Shown piece by piece: positions 34,642 through 47,804 of a stretch of DNA of 64,000 nt. Location: the NCBI RefSeq assembly GCF_037042905.1, contig NC_087261.1, positions 10,802,217-10,866,216 of the forward strand, read 5' to 3'. The notes beneath the pieces are model-generated. The model had not been told where the DNA came from and made no database searches. It saw only the letters and a program-made list of their open reading frames with translations. The DNA comes from Lytechinus pictus. Lineage: Eukaryota; Echinodermata; Echinoidea; Temnopleuroida; Toxopneustidae. The first letter of the stretch is position 1, and the number at the start of each line of letters is the position of its first letter. The position numbers and the translations under genes were made by a program.

Positions 34642-35978
34642 GTAAGCTAAAATGGGGATACGGCATTGCAGGTGCGTACGAGCGACTATGGCTCGAGGCA
34701 AGAGGGAGTGTCGGGGCGTTTACTTTCTTCAGAGATGCCGGTTGTCCAGTTTGGAAAAGCGTAGGTCCGTGGAAAGAGCCAAGGGAGAACGGAGGCGGTG
34801 AAAGCACACAATGTTGCAGCTGCATGTCCATGTGGGTGTTGTGATGGTCATTGTGGCAACAGCTTTTGGGCATTACGATTGTTTCCACGAAGCAATCCAT
34901 AACTAAATCGAGCTTGAAAGTCACTTCTATAGACAATAATGACCCCCCCCCCCAAGTTTTAGCGCATCCATGGTTTGAACGGGATGGGTTAGAACTTGGA
35001 AAGTTGGTGCGAGAGTTTATTTAGCCCATCGTGGGCATATCAGCAGTGATCGGGGAAAATTACAGTCATCGAACTTCAGATCAGCAAAACTTACATCTGG
35101 GACCAAAATGATAGACATAGGCTCTCTTATTTCATGGACCTATTACGTAATAGGTCCATGCTTATTTCAACGCCATCATGCATGGAACAATAAAATGAAA
35201 GCAAAGGCAATGCAATGGTCAGATGGGCGTCAGGGAGAGGAACACGATTCGTTATGTGAAGAAAAAGAAACAAAAACTGGCAATAGCATTTGCCAATATC
35301 AAGTATCGAAAATCAGCATTTGAACGCGCGTGTTGTTGTTCATCCTCTTTGTAACTGTTATAGGGAGGTTTAAAGCTTGAGCTTAACACTTCCCTATTTC
35401 ATATTCACTCAATTTTCAGATGACCAAATTAAAAGAAATCACACAGGTGTCACGAGTTTCCTAAATTTCCGTATTTTCCATATCCCGGGATCGATATGCT
35501 ACACCACTCTCAAGACGTAAAGTATAGATTTATTTTTCCCCTTCAATCGTAAGGTGATGATAATCAAGTAATATCCAAGAATATTCCTCAAAATGCTCAG
35601 CTGGTTTTGCAACGACCCACCGCAGTCGCGTGCCTGCCTGTTATCTGATATGAGGTGGCACGCGACCGACCCATTCATACCCCCTGCATGCCCGATGCAC
35701 AACGCACCGAGGCGTATCCACCCCTCTTGTCTTCAGTACAGGGTTTCTTGTGACAAAGACCCTAGGTAAATAGTATGAGATTAGGGGCACGCGAACTAAG
35801 TTTGCATTATAATAAAAACACAATTTCCCAAACCCTGATTACACCGATGATGAGGAACCCGTCTTGTCCCCAAAGTGCCTTACAAAAATGGACAATCAGT
35901 GCTCACATGCCCTCTATAAGTTTAATTAATCGGAAATATAAACTTTGTATTACTGAAATATGTTTGTTTCTTGTATAA
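34642..35978. other. Probable intron / non-coding DNA
   Basis: No further exon assigned. A minus-strand donor-like ACTTAC (GAT|GTAAGT) near 35090 has no convincing exon. A run of about ten C lies near 34945. The 28-bp palindrome at 35133 is listed separately. Confidence 0.35.
35133..35160. repeat. Perfect 28-bp palindrome
   Basis: CATGGACCTATTAC joined head to head with GTAATAGGTCCATG. It is the same sequence as the imperfect palindrome at 25731-25759. Confidence 0.92.
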
Positions 35979-36752
35979 AGGGGAAAGTCACCTCATCAAA
36001 ATTAATTTGAATAAAAAGGACAAATCAAACAAACATAACGATGAAAATTTCATGTGAAATACAGTTATGCACATCCTGGTATAGGTGCTGCATGCAAAAT
36101 TTTAAGATTTGATATTGTATGATTTTTTTTTTCATTTTTCCACTGATAACGTGAAATGAAGTTGATTCCTCACTGAACATGTAGAATAACCATTGCCGTA
36201 ACTAGAACACTGAAAATTTCATCAAAATCAGATGTAAAATAAGAAAGTTATGACATTTTAAAGTTTCGATTATTTTTCACAAAACAGTGATATGGACAAC
36301 TGAGTGACATGCAAATGAGATAGTCGATGATGTCCCTCACTCACTATTTCTTTTGTTTTTTATTGTTTGAATTATAAATATTTCCATTTTACAGATTTGA
36401 CAATAAGGATCAGCTTTACTGAACTAAATGTTAGAACAATTGTAATTCCCCATGTTCATGGAGGAAGAAAACTTGTTTCACCTTCCAATGAGGAGAAAAT
36501 TAAAATATTTCACATATCATTTTTATACTAAAATACAAACGCAATAGTGAGTGATAGACGTCATCAGTCCCCTCATTAAATTTTGCATACCGACCAGGAT
36601 GTGCATATAACTGTTTTGTGAAATTTAGCAAAACTTTAAAATGCCATAACTTCCCTATTTTACATCCGATTTTGATGAAATTTTCAGTGTTATGCTTCTT
36701 ATATTGTTCTCTATTTGTTCAAATGAACTTTTTGTTGGGGTGGACTTGCCCT
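35979..36752. mobile_element. 774-bp TTAA-type foldback MITE (Kolobok-like)
   Basis: Right end GGGGTGGACTTGCCCT is followed by TTAA (36753-36756). The left end AGGGGAAAGTCACC is preceded by ATAA, a one-base decay of TTAA. Internal blocks (TGAAAATTTCATCAAAATC, GCAAATGAGATAGTCGATGATG, ACCAGGATGTGCATATAACT) match the element at 26874-27418. This copy is longer and carries an extra partial duplication at its left side. Confidence 0.75.
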
Positions 36753-38019
36753 TTAAGGAAGTTCCCCAGTTTGTGCACATCCCTATCTGAGCATATTTTA
36801 CGACACGCGTGCTGACGTCACAATAAGAGAACGAGTAATCAGCTACAGGTATCAGCTGATTTTCCCAGTCAGCGGCACTCTAACAGCAAATCTTTATATT
36901 TAATTTTATGAATATATTAGCTAAAATAATCTACGGACCAAATTCAAACGCCCCTACCTCTTTAGAATACTTTACTCTGCAGTGCTGCGAAGTATGATGA
37001 ATACGACATCGAGTTTCATTAAATGGGATAGTGGTGTAGAATTTTCCTTTATGAAGATACAAGCCTTTTGACGCGTTTTTTTCTGTTTTTAAAAGCACAT
37101 TTGCTCCAACAAAAGTGCTGATAGTTTGAAATCAAGCACACGAACCCCCTATTTTTAATATTCAAATCTTTTTAGTATTCCTTCCTCTACAACCATGCAA
37201 AATTTGGTGAAAATGACATGGGTTTTGTTTTATATTGTAATTCATAGAAATTTAGATTTTTTTTGTCGTCTTTCATACCTCATTTTCAAAATTGGAGGGG
37301 CTGCTATACTTTAAAGAGCAATCTGAACTATTATGTAAAATTTGGTGAAATTTAGATGGATTTTGACTGAGTAATAGAGGTAAACTTAACGTTTCGATCT
37401 CGTGGGGTCTAAAAATGCAAAATTATGTTTTATTACGTATTTCTCGAGACCTTCCAAATGGGTTCACTTCAAAGCTCGATATAAAAAAAATCAAGCACAT
37501 GAACCCATATTAATTTTGGAATATATTAATATTTAGGTGCTAAATAACTGTCCAAAATTTGGTGAAAATGACATGGATTTCATTTTAACTGTGGAACGTC
37601 CTTAACATGCTTAAGTTGGCATAATTCATTCAATTTTGAAGCGTTACGATTACGAAAAGCTTATTTCGGAGCCCAAGAAGGTAGCATTCTTCAAAAGGCA
37701 TCAAATTTTGTATTTTGCATTTTGATAAATGACCATAAGACTGAATATTACTATGATCTAAACAAATAACCATTAAATAATTTTCCTTTACATAATTTGC
37801 CAGATATGTACACTTCCCAATTACTAGTGGGGATTAGATTGCCACCGCGGTTTAAAAATTAAAAGCGCTTTAAAATCTATTATTTATTTCAATATCTGCG
37901 GTGTTTCTACCCCCCCCCCCCGGTCGGTCGCTCCGCCCCCTTGCCGAGTGTACCGCTTTTGACACCTATTGAATAATTATTCACAAAAAACACTATTCAT
38001 ATGACAATACTGAAAATAC
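36753..38019. repeat. Diverged direct repeats in non-coding DNA
   Basis: Two similar blocks start ATCAAGCACACGAACCC (about 37131) and ATCAAGCACATGAACCC (about 37491). Each ends AAAATTTGGTGAAAATGACATGG, and a third partial block lies near 37339. A perfect CRE octamer, TGACGTCA, is at 36813-36820. A run of 11 C is at about 37911. No gene seen. Confidence 0.5.
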
Positions 38020-39250
38020 TATATGTTCATTGACCCTAAATGACCTTTGACTTGATTATGTGACCCACGAATTGCAAAGGTAACTTGATTACCCTTGTGT
38101 CCATGTTTCATGAACTAGATCCATAAGTTGCGATGGTAATAAGCCAGTTCACGGTTAGCTCATGATCAACTTTTCTCAAATGACCTTTGTGATTTTTCAT
38201 TAGGATAAGCACTATCATTTTCAGATGTAGATGTTGCGTAATCTTTACCGGTAGAGTATTCAAATTCTAAGAACAAAAGGCATTGTATAGACCAGGTGAC
38301 TAGAATAGTACATCAGGGATAAAGTTTGGTAATCTGTTTTATTGTCTGCCTTTGGCACATTTGACTATTGTTTAGGCTACTGTCAAATACCAGTGATTAT
38401 GAAAGCTCTATTTATTACTCTTCAGCTTGGATGTGATAAATATTTTGAAAGGAATACATGAATAATCATCAAATCACAAATGCCTATGTCAGTGAATTTG
38501 AAAGCCACCTTCATGGTTGTCTCCAATGACCTTTTTCTGCTCGTGCGCAGTTTACAACCGTGAACAGGCTTATTCAGCAAAGGAGACCCTATTAACCTTA
38601 CAAGCCTTGCATGTTTTTTCGGGGGTTCTCCTTGTCTTCCTTTCAATGATTAGGAACCCATAGAAGAACAGAACACGGCTGAAATGGGCCATCCTCCAAA
38701 TTTTATATGATTTATATGATTTGTTAAATTTGAACACGTACTTATTTTATTATTTTCAAATGGAAATAAATACAAACAAACAATACTTTAATTAAGTTCC
38801 CTTTTTTCAACTGCCACGATGCTTTGCACTGATATGTATTGCCAGAATGTGAAATCACCTTTGTAACACACACGTATGTACAAATTGAACATTGTTGAAG
38901 GAAAGACGAATGAATATCTAATCTTAATATACCCCCAACATGGCCAACTGAAAGTTTATTGAACTTAAATGACCGCTGATCTTGGTCATGTGACCTGAAA
39001 CTCACGTAGGATGTTCAACTATATATACTTGATTACTCCAAGTTTCATGATGTAGATCCATACACTCAAAGTTATGATGACAATTCAAAAACTTATCCTT
39101 GGTTAAGATTTCGATTTTGATTCGCCAAACTTGGTCTAAGTTCATTGACCGTAAATGACCTTGGGAATGTGACCTGAATCTCGGGCAGTAATACTTGATT
39201 ACCCCAATGTCCAAGTTTCATGAATTATGATGTTGATGACGCCGCCGCCT
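38020..39250. repeat. Dispersed 'TGACCTTTGACCTTG / GTGACCTGAAACTC' repeat
   Basis: At least three diverged units occur (about 38020-38260, 38930-39090 and 39130-39250). Each holds AAATGACC, CATGTGACCTGAA, TACTTGATTAC and AAGTTTCATGA in the same order. The last unit ends GATGACGCCGCCGCCTAAGCGG, an end I recall from copies in other marine invertebrate genomes. The minus frames here (for example 38422-38646 and 38742-39214) are incidental. Confidence 0.65.
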
Positions 39251-39829
39251 AAGCGGGGAAAAAACAAATAACATGATGTTAGAAATCGATCAGGCATGTA
39301 CTTTATTGAAAAATTGTTTGGTTCTTCCTAAAATAAGTGCTGACATGCGAGTTTTATTCGAACGCCTCAAATTATCGTGACTAAATTTTGGTAGAAAGCG
39401 TCTGACACTGATTAAATTGATAAAAATTGAAATTCGTGCAATTTGATATAATTATTGAAGAAAATAAAAGTGTCATAAATCATTTTGCACCATAATTCCA
39501 CTCGCACACAATGCAGAGCAATATAAATCATCATATACAAATAACGAATGAACGTCATTACAATAACATATGTGATTGTTAAGAAAATGTAATTAAGAAA
39601 GCAATGTAAATAACTAGAGCGTATGTATAAATGGAAATGAGTCTGGATCTCATCGGCTCCCCAAATTGCAAATTTCATCAAAAACTTTTTTCGCGGCAGG
39701 CTACAGTGCAACATGTAAATTGGCACCGATGAAAACCTCACATTCTTTTAAATTGGCTGTAAAGCACAATCTCCTTTCAAAATTACAGAATGTGTAAACC
39801 GCTAGTAACGTATACATGTAAGTAATTAA
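39251..39829. other. Non-coding AT-rich DNA
   Basis: The 109-codon minus frame at 39412-39741 has no recognised domain or splice support. Confidence 0.4.
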
Positions 39830-40190
39830 ATCTTCTTTCTTTCTCTTATTCGTAACTGAAGATTAAGAATTTAACTTTGTTGAATTACTCTACCATATAT
39901 TCATAACAATTTAAAACTTAATTGTTATATCTCGGCAGTCTATCACTTTTACATTCTTCTCTTTCTTTCCTCTCTTCCTTATTCTTACATTTTTATTTTG
40001 TTTTCTTGGATGCAAAACCAGTTGAAAGGTGCTTAAACCAATCAAGCTTTTAGCTTATGTTGCAACACCTTTGTATGTTCATTATTTACTTGTGTTTTCA
40101 TATATTTATACATTATCTGTGTATTCTTTTACATTGTATATTGTGAACATGCATGAATAAATAAATAAATAAATAAATAAATAAATACGG
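39830..40190 (+). mobile_element. LINE-like 3' end with (AATA)n tail
   Basis: T-rich sequence ends ATTGTATATTGTGAACATGC and then about eight AATA units (40156-40187). A low-GC 3' UTR with a short A-rich tandem tail is typical of CR1/L2-type non-LTR retrotransposons. No reverse transcriptase is visible upstream, so it would be a 5'-truncated copy. Confidence 0.4.
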
Positions 40191-41584
40191 TGGTGAGTTG
40201 TTAAACACGTGTTGGTGTGAAAGTCCGTGTCAGTTGTTCCACCGAGTTTCAACCTTGCACTCTTCATAAGGTAAACGTCGTGCTGTTTTCTGTTTACGTA
40301 AGTTGGCGCCACGAATGCATGGGCGGGTATGCTTTCTAAATACAGACAATCTTGAAATGAAGCCTCCATACCCTTCACTGGGATCAAGATACACTTTACC
40401 ACCCTACTCAATGTTGTCATAATATGTTGACTGCTAATGATAGCTCGTGATATATGGGCGAGGACAGATTGAATTTTGTAAATGACATCTTGTGAGGTCA
40501 TATGGCAGTCGAGATTTATTTTTAATATAAAGCACATGTCAATTCTACTTGACCCCCCCCCCATGATGTATATAATGAGGTGAAAGTCTATTCGGCCAAA
40601 AAAGGCCCTCGCCACAGCCCCCCCTTCCCGTTTTTTGTTATCATAGGTTATGGTAACTCCTTGCCTGTAAGTTAGTCTGCTTGATATAGCCTAACTGATT
40701 TTGTTTTCTTGGAAGAGAAGTACACGATTCATTTGTGTATACGTATAAAGGGGTACTCCGGGATGAAATTATTTATTTCTAAATAAATAGAGTAAAATTC
40801 ACCGAACAAAATGCTTAAGATGTCATCAAAATCTGATATCAAATAAAGACGTTATTGAATTCTAAAGCTTAGCAATATATGCACGTTGTCATGAATATTT
40901 ATTCGGGTGGGCTGATTTCACATCCCCACTTTCCTTTGTCATTTTTGTTTCATATTTTTTTAAATCTTATATTGTCCAGTTATATCATCTTTTGTTATTT
41001 CACCAGATCAAGCTGGTTTGTGGTCAGCCCTTCCCCATCCTGACTTTTCCTCCCTTTTGTATTTACTTATGTTCTTGTCTTGTCCTGTCTCTTGTTTTGT
41101 CTTGTCTTCTATGTCTTGTCATTCCCTCTCTCCTGCTTTTTCTTCTGTCTAGTGCACAATATATTCTTCATAGCGAAGACCTCTTTGTGTTACTAGCTTT
41201 GCATTTGGTCAGTAATTATGTTTCCATCAATCTGATTTCGACCTTTTTTTTTTGTCCCTTCTCTTTTTTCTTTTTTGTATATATATATACGCAAATATGA
41301 ATAAGTCGACAATATTTTGTTTTCATTTCCAAGGGGGATCCACACTTTACAAGCTTTTCTTTAGTGGACCCCCCTCATTTCAATTTATGCTCAATTTTAT
41401 CCGTTTTTTTTTACGAAGAATGCTCGTCTGTAAATGCTCGGTATGACTTTTCAAGTACGAAAAAGACAAAAACAAGTCATTTGAATATGCCCAATGGACG
41501 AAATATTGTTTACAGTAATGATTATATTATATTATGAAATATATATAAATATAATATATATAAATTGTCATATGGAATAAAATA
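40191..41584. other. Unassigned DNA with an incomplete TTAA-type element
   Basis: The minus-strand frame at 40106-40615 is the longest non-repetitive one outside the Id gene. Its first part crosses a C-run and its last part the AATA tail, and I do not recognise the middle. At about 40749 the sequence AAAGGGGTACTCCGGGATGA looks like the left end of another TTAA-type MITE with no matching right end. T-rich low-complexity frames at 40992-41300 are not genes. Confidence 0.35.
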
Positions 41585-41694
41585 ATCACAAATGGTTTAG
41601 TAAATGCCGTAGAAATAAAATCGTTTGTGAGAGCTACGTTCCTTTTATAAATCTACGATTTTATTTCTACTGCATTTACTAAACCATTTGTGAT
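41585..41694. repeat. 110-bp inverted repeat
   Basis: Arms of 40 bp (ATCACAAATGGTTTAGTAAA ... and its complement ending CCATTTGTGAT) differ at one or two sites and enclose about 30 bp. Flanks are (TA)n-rich. Probably a small foldback element. Confidence 0.85.
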
Positions 41695-42559
41695 ATATGA
41701 TATATATATATATCATAATTTATATATATATGTGTGTGTGTGTTTGTGTGTGTGTGGGGGGTGTATGTATAGTTCACAGATTCAGTGTAGGCCTGAATTT
41801 AAAGCAATTCTGACCGCCCCTCCCCAGTTTACCTTTATCATGTTTATACGGAACCTTCTGCTCGCTCTAGAAGCTCTCGAATTCACATTTTTGTGACAGA
41901 TATACGAGGGAACAACAGAATACAAATCGGATTATAATTGAAAAAGAAAAAAGGAACACAAGTTCCGCTTAAATTTAGGTCTCAGTCAAAGTCAAATAGG
42001 AGGAAACACAGGTGCATGAATTGACAACTAATTGAGAAAAGCTCCTATTGTGCTAACTCAATAACATGGGTCTTGCACCTGTTTAATGCTTTGATTCGGA
42101 CGCACGTGTATTTTTCATCCGGATTAAAAGTTTTTAATCCTTTTAACATTATGATGTCATATTTTTTTAAAGAGGCAGTGGTATCGTGGGCAAAATGTGT
42201 TGGGAAGGAAAACTTATAACAAACCGTAAATCCTGCATCATCGTATAAAAATGGCAAACGCCCATTTTTTTACGGATGGTCAAGGACATTCTAATCGAAT
42301 GAGAGCCTTGGCTTTCATTGTCCCTAGCATAGCAAGAAATCTGTTTGGTCTTTGCCATGGGTCTTTACCAAAGTACCCCTTGAATAAGGGATATAAAATT
42401 TAAATACTACATACGGCTTCGAAAGGGCATGTTCATACTCGATCCTCTTTTTCGTGATTTAACAACAGCAACATGCTGAAAATCACAGATCAACAGGCTA
42501 TGTCCAGAATTCAGAAACGGGTAATTTGGTCAACTTTATCCGTCTTGCTATATAGGCGC
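41695..42559. other. Non-coding DNA
   Basis: TA and TG repeats to about 41760, then unassigned sequence with no gene. Confidence 0.4.
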
Positions 42560-43920
42560 GGTTCTAGACTATAAGTTTTTTGTTGTTGGGGGAGGGGGGG
42601 GGGGGGACTTCTGGGGGCTTGAGAAATTTTCGACGTTGGTTTATTCTAATACAATGAAAATGGCCTATTGTGGGTAGCCTTATATACTGACCAAGCAGCT
42701 ACCTCTCCCCCTCCCCCGTATATAAATATTTCTAGTACCATGCGAGGGAGCGTAGCGACCGAGCGAAAAAAAACCATCCATTTTAAAACGCTTGAGAATT
42801 TTTCATCTATAACATGCTTCGGGGCCTAATGGGTGGATGTAGATGAGGGCATTAAGGGGGTAGGACTGGTTATCAGGAAATGGGTTTGTGTTGCCGCTCA
42901 CTCCAGGCGTTTATTCTCAAAATTCAGAGACTTTGAACGTAAAAAGGTATAATAGAACATAACAAGGGATGACACCCCTTAAAAATATTACGAGGGAATG
43001 CGCTGACCAAAGAGAAAATATTTGAAGTGAAGCCTTGCATGTGGAGCACTCTATATGAACTTTACGTTTGAAAAACGTCTGAAAGTGCTATTAAAACTTG
43101 ACATAAAAATACCATTAAAGATATAAATTTTTAATTTTTTGGTGTGCTTCACGTGCAAAATTCTGCATTATAATTTTGCGAGCAGAGCGCGCCGAAAATT
43201 TGGGGGTATTGTCTTTACCCCCTCTCGCCAAAACATGGAGAGACATTCTTGACTGTTTTATTAGTTTATTACTGATGTTTTATTGGTTTAGCCTCAATCG
43301 TGGAGTATATATCGACAGAGCCATCCCCCCCCCCCCAAAAAAAAAAAAATCCTAAAGAATGATAAAAATTCGGAGCGCTTTTGACAAAACACATATGTTT
43401 AGAGTTAAAACTTCAGTTTTATGGCATTAGTATTGTTATATTCGTGGAGTTTTGCAAGGCAGTCTACTATAATGCAGAAGAACTTAGACTTCTTATACTC
43501 GCACTTTCAGAGAGCATTAATGTATTCTGCATTTAGATGCTATTTTGCGAGGGAGCGTTTAGCGACCGAGCGAGAAATTTTTCGAATTTTAGTAAAAACT
43601 TTGATTTTATTTTTAGAGCACTTGACAACATGAATGGAATACTGCATTAAACAATACATATTCAATACGCACTTATAGGACCTACATAATATATATCTAT
43701 TTTTTGTGGTCGAAATATTTTTGGGGGGCTTGAGCGATTTTTTTTTTTTTTGGGGGGGGGGGCTTCAGTCCCCAAATGCGTGCAAAATACGATTCAATTA
43801 AAAAATAATTTGTTACGACATTGCAAAGTAATGGCAAAATGCCTGCTTTGGGCTCTGATACAATCGCAATCTGACATTCAAGGGGTACTGAAACCCTCGT
43901 AACCACCCCCCCCCCCCCTC
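42560..43920. repeat. Array with GCGAGGGAGCGTAGCGACCGAGCG phrases and G/C runs
   Basis: The phrase GCGAGGGAGCG-AGCGACCGAGCG occurs at about 42743 and 43547, with weaker relatives at about 42990 and 43170. The intervening sequence repeatedly carries CTTGAGAAATTTTC and GGGGGCTT words. Long G or C runs lie near 42595, 43325, 43751 and 43903. It resembles the array inside the 47-53 kb element. No gene. Confidence 0.55.
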
Positions 43921-45431
43921 ATACACACAACACACCACTCATGTATACCGTGTACACCCAATCTCTTGTCGTGGGAACAAGCATCATTAGCACACTCATA
44001 TCATTTTCCTCTCCGTGTCTATAAGTAGAAGGAAACTGTAGAGAATAGGGTAACTAGTGGTATACAATGAAAACTTCACAACCATTCTTCAAACGTAAAG
44101 TTGATCTTCCTAAAGTGGTGTGCAATGAATGCATTCCTTAGCGGCCCGCAGACTGGCGCTATTCATTCTCGCCGACACTCCGGCGCCAGGCCACTCGGCT
44201 TCTCGGCACACGTGCACCTAGGCTCGGCTCACCAAGTACACATGGGCTCGCTCAAACAAACGCCCGCGGGATGAAAATGGGTTGTTCGAGGGGTGGAATT
44301 TTGTCTCTCTCAAATAAGTGTCCCTCTAGCTCAAAATCCCATGCGTTTAATATTTCAAAGCAACTGTTGCAGATGGAGAAGTGTTTTCCGTTATTTTTTG
44401 CGCTTCTGCTAAAGGATAGGAATAATTATTGTTTGTCGTAGTCTCGTATAAAAGAAACAACACCAATAAACTTATTTATATTAAAGTCCCGGGTTTAAGC
44501 AAGGAGCTCCTTGGAGTCCAGATCCCGCTCGCCTATCGATCGTTCAAGGACGATGTCGCCCGACGACGGCCTGCTACCGGTCACTGAGTGTATACCATGG
44601 TGCTAGGTAATACTATAGCTGCTTGCCAAGGATAGTCTCAGACCTTCGATCTTTTAGCCACAGTTCTAGTGCTACCTTCCTAAAACTAAGTAACTTCAAA
44701 TACCAATTGACTCCGTATGTCGAAAAGGGAATAAAATTAAGTTTTCATCTTCAAATGGAGAGTGCAGATTCGAAAAATTTGCGCGGAAATTCGCCAATCG
44801 TTCATGTTTTTTTCTGGCATTTAAGACATTCGTTGGCAATCGTTGCAGCCTATTCGACTTCATCCAAACGCGGACTTCTCGGGAAATCCCGGACACTTTT
44901 TCACGAGTCATCGACTCTAAAAAGTTTCGAAGTTTACGAATGGGCTAGCGATCCCTCCCCCTATCGGCTTTTGTGTTTGTAAACATTACTATCGGAATGC
45001 GGCCAGTCCCATTCAGCCTCCCAGACAGCCCGGCGCCTGCCGAAGATTGGGAGAGGGACCGGCCGATCCTCCAGCATCAAGCAGACATGATCCAACAGGA
45101 CTCAAAACTTCGGAACAGTCTCGCAGTCACAACTCCCTGTTCGAAAGTACCTCCAACTTTTGATGATTTGAATGAAATTAAATTTAAATTATTTTCGATA
45201 AAATTTCGATACAGAGAATGATTAGCTTTGTTTCATCGATGCTTTGATAGATGGAGTATCATGGTCGTGCGAAAATCCACATTATGGCAAATTGGCAACC
45301 ACGGAGCACCCTTTTCTTCATCTGGATAGAAATCGCAGAGGGCGGGCGCCATAATTACATTTCAGAAAAAAAGTTACCGTTTTGTCTTTCTATAATAGGC
45401 CCTATACGGCTTATACTGCCCTGAAACTAAA
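43921..45431. promoter_or_regulatory. GC-rich island, possible promoter or first exons
   Basis: From about 44480 to 45380 the sequence is richer in CpG than its surroundings. Open stretches include a plus-strand ATG at 44997 (MRPVPFSLPDSPAPAEDWER…, open to 45221). A minus-strand 39-codon ORF at 45233-45352 starts MAPALCDFYPDEEKGAPWLP. Neither has a known domain, and no convincing donor follows. I can say only that the block looks different from the flanking repeat DNA. Confidence 0.25.
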
Positions 45432-45830
45432 GGCCTATCCTAAAGTAAATTGGTAAATGTGCCTATTTTCGCGCAGTCATTATTACATACCAGTCCTTTT
45501 TTAATATCATTTTAGCTCTAAATGATCCAGGAGGTTTATATGTATTTCTCTTTTCTTATCGGCCTTTCCTAAAGTAAATTGGTAAATGTGCCTATTTTCG
45601 CGCAGTCATTATTACATACCAGTCCTTTTTTAATATCATTTTAGCTCTAAATGATCCAGGAGGTTTATATGTATTTCTCTTTTCTTATCGGCCTTTCCTA
45701 AAGTAAATTGGTAAATGTGCCTATTTTCGCGCAGTCATTATTACATACCAGTCCTTTTTTAATATCATTTCAGCTCTAAATGATCCAGGAGGTTTATATG
45801 TATTTCTCTTTTCTTATCGGCCTTTCTTAC
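45432..45830. repeat. 129-bp tandem repeat, three copies plus a partial fourth
   Basis: Units start GGCCTTTCCTAAAGTAAATT (first one GGCCTATCC) at 45432, 45561 and 45690, with a 12-bp remnant at 45819. The copies are almost identical; the third has CATTTCAGC where the others have CATTTTAGC. The array is therefore recent. Confidence 0.97.
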
Positions 45831-46793
45831 TACACGCCTTAAAAAGGGTTTAGCTAATTTTCCTTGGTATAATATCGACCCCGGATCTCGACACAGACGA
45901 TTAAGGGTCAGTCATTTTTTCTTCATATTTTCTCCCTGGTCTATCACGTCAAGAGAGTGTCTGCCCTATTAAAAAATCGTCAACTCGCACACGTGTCCCG
46001 AAAATTGAAGTAGACCAAACAATAGATATTACATAGGAATGGCTGGGCCATGACAATACCTCGTCAATAGATAAACACTGAGCCCTTCATAGTCTTTACG
46101 ATCAGTCTTGATCACTGCCAACTAACATTTTAGCCTAAACTGATTACACGTTTTTCGTACTAAACCCACACATTTTTTCAGAGTTTACAATATTTAATTT
46201 GCTTTCATTTCGAATTATTATATTAGAAAAATCAGGGAGTCTATGAAGCGAGTTTTAATATTTTGTATATTTACGGGTCTCCAAAAAGACTATTCCTAGC
46301 CCTTTTGGGATTAAAAACGGGCAGTGTGAAGTCGATTATTCAGAGTTCTTTTCTGTGACATTGAGTGAAGATTTTATTCCATTCTTCTTCGCCATGTCGC
46401 CTTCCTTCTTTCTCCCTTTACATCTCTTTTACGAGTATGACTTTTATCGAGGAAGATAAACAAACTTGGAACGCAAATAGCTCACAGGTGCGCGTTTTAT
46501 CGCAGCGACCATTCTTAGCACGGCCCACGCTGCCGACTCGTAGGGGAATGAACCCTGGCAGAGATTAAAAATCGATTTCTCGGAGGACACTGAAAAGTGG
46601 GACAGGAAAACGCCCTCTCTCCGCGTGATCACGGGCCAAAGTAAAATCAATCCAAACGAAAACTGTAAAATACAAAAATAAGAAAGAAGTGATCAAAAAG
46701 TAACTGCCCCAAAATTCTAGTGGTTGACATGTGTATCAGAGGGACCCTTCTCTTTTCCTCTCTGTCATTTCATACTTATACGAACAGATTTTG
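45831..46793. other. Non-coding DNA
   Basis: No gene recognised; short frames only. Followed by a (TA)n microsatellite at 46794-46831. Confidence 0.4.

Positions 46794-46831
<38 letters not shown>
46794..46831. repeat. (TA)n microsatellite
   Basis: About 19 TA dinucleotides. Confidence 0.92.
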
Positions 46832-46834
<3 letters not shown>

Positions 46835-47429
46835 CAACATATCCCCATTTCCATCAGCACTGCGGCGCTAATTTGTCTACTCAATAAGAGTTTAACTGTG
46901 CCGTCAACTTGATTTTATTATGTACAAGCGAGAGCGATCGACCAACAAAAATCTTCTCTGTATTGTGCTTTATTCCCGGGGGGGGGGCACTTACATTGGC
47001 GAGTGGATGCGCGACCAAAAAAAACACGTAAAAAGGATGTCTTTTTCAAGATAGGGCACGTTACGTACGTAACGTAATAAGGGCGTCAAAACACTAAAAT
47101 AATGAAAAAAGTGTATCTATTTTCGCTAGGAAAGCTACGTGTTTAGGGTAAAATTTGCGAGGGTATAAAAAAATTAAGACAAAATGTTTTATAAAGGATG
47201 TACTTTTTGCCCCAGGAGTCATCATTACGTGTTTAGCGTACGATTTGCGCGAGGGGTGGGATGTGGGGCTGTACTACTAAACCCAATGATGTAGGTAAAG
47301 GTAAAACCGACGACCGACGTCCGTGACATAACAATTGAAATATCGCTGTACTTGTTTAGGGGTTCAATTCAGGGAATACTTCCAACGGTATCGTTTTCTT
47401 TCCAATACTTGTTAAGGGGGTTACAGCCC

Positions 47430-47585
47430 GATAGACCGCGGGTCCGATAGACCGCGGGTCCGATAGCCCGCGGGTCCGATAGACCGCGGGTCCGATAGTC
47501 CGCGGGTCCGATAGACCGCGGGTCCGATAGACCGCGGGTCCGATAGTCCGCGGGTCCGATAGACCGCGGGTCCGATTGCCCGCGG
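47430..47585. repeat. 16-bp satellite GATAGACCGCGGGTCC, left array
   Basis: About ten units with small variants (GATAGCCC, GATAGTCC). The core CCGCGG is palindromic. It is part of the left inverted end of the 6.5-kb element; the matching array is at 53292-53367. Confidence 0.97.
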
Positions 47586-47804
47586 TGTGTGTAAAATTAT
47601 GGTCAGGATATAGTGAGATCCAATGCCATCAAGAGGTCAAAAGGCCAATGATACGAGTCCATTGGGGTTCTATAACGATGACCCAAAGGACAATCGCCCC
47701 CTGACATCTACTTCAAGGAAAATATTATCCCCATATTTTATCGTCAGGGACTGTTACCCCCCCCCCCCGGAAATTTACCCTCTAGACGCCATACGGAGCC
47801 ATCG

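Noticed and set aside
40106..40615. 169-codon minus-strand ORF as a gene
   Set aside because: Its ends cross a C-run and the (AATA)n tail, no domain is recognisable, and there is no promoter or splice context. The middle could be a coding remnant, but I cannot support that.
47430..47585. CRISPR array
   Set aside because: The 16-bp units are contiguous with no spacers, and the genome is eukaryotic.
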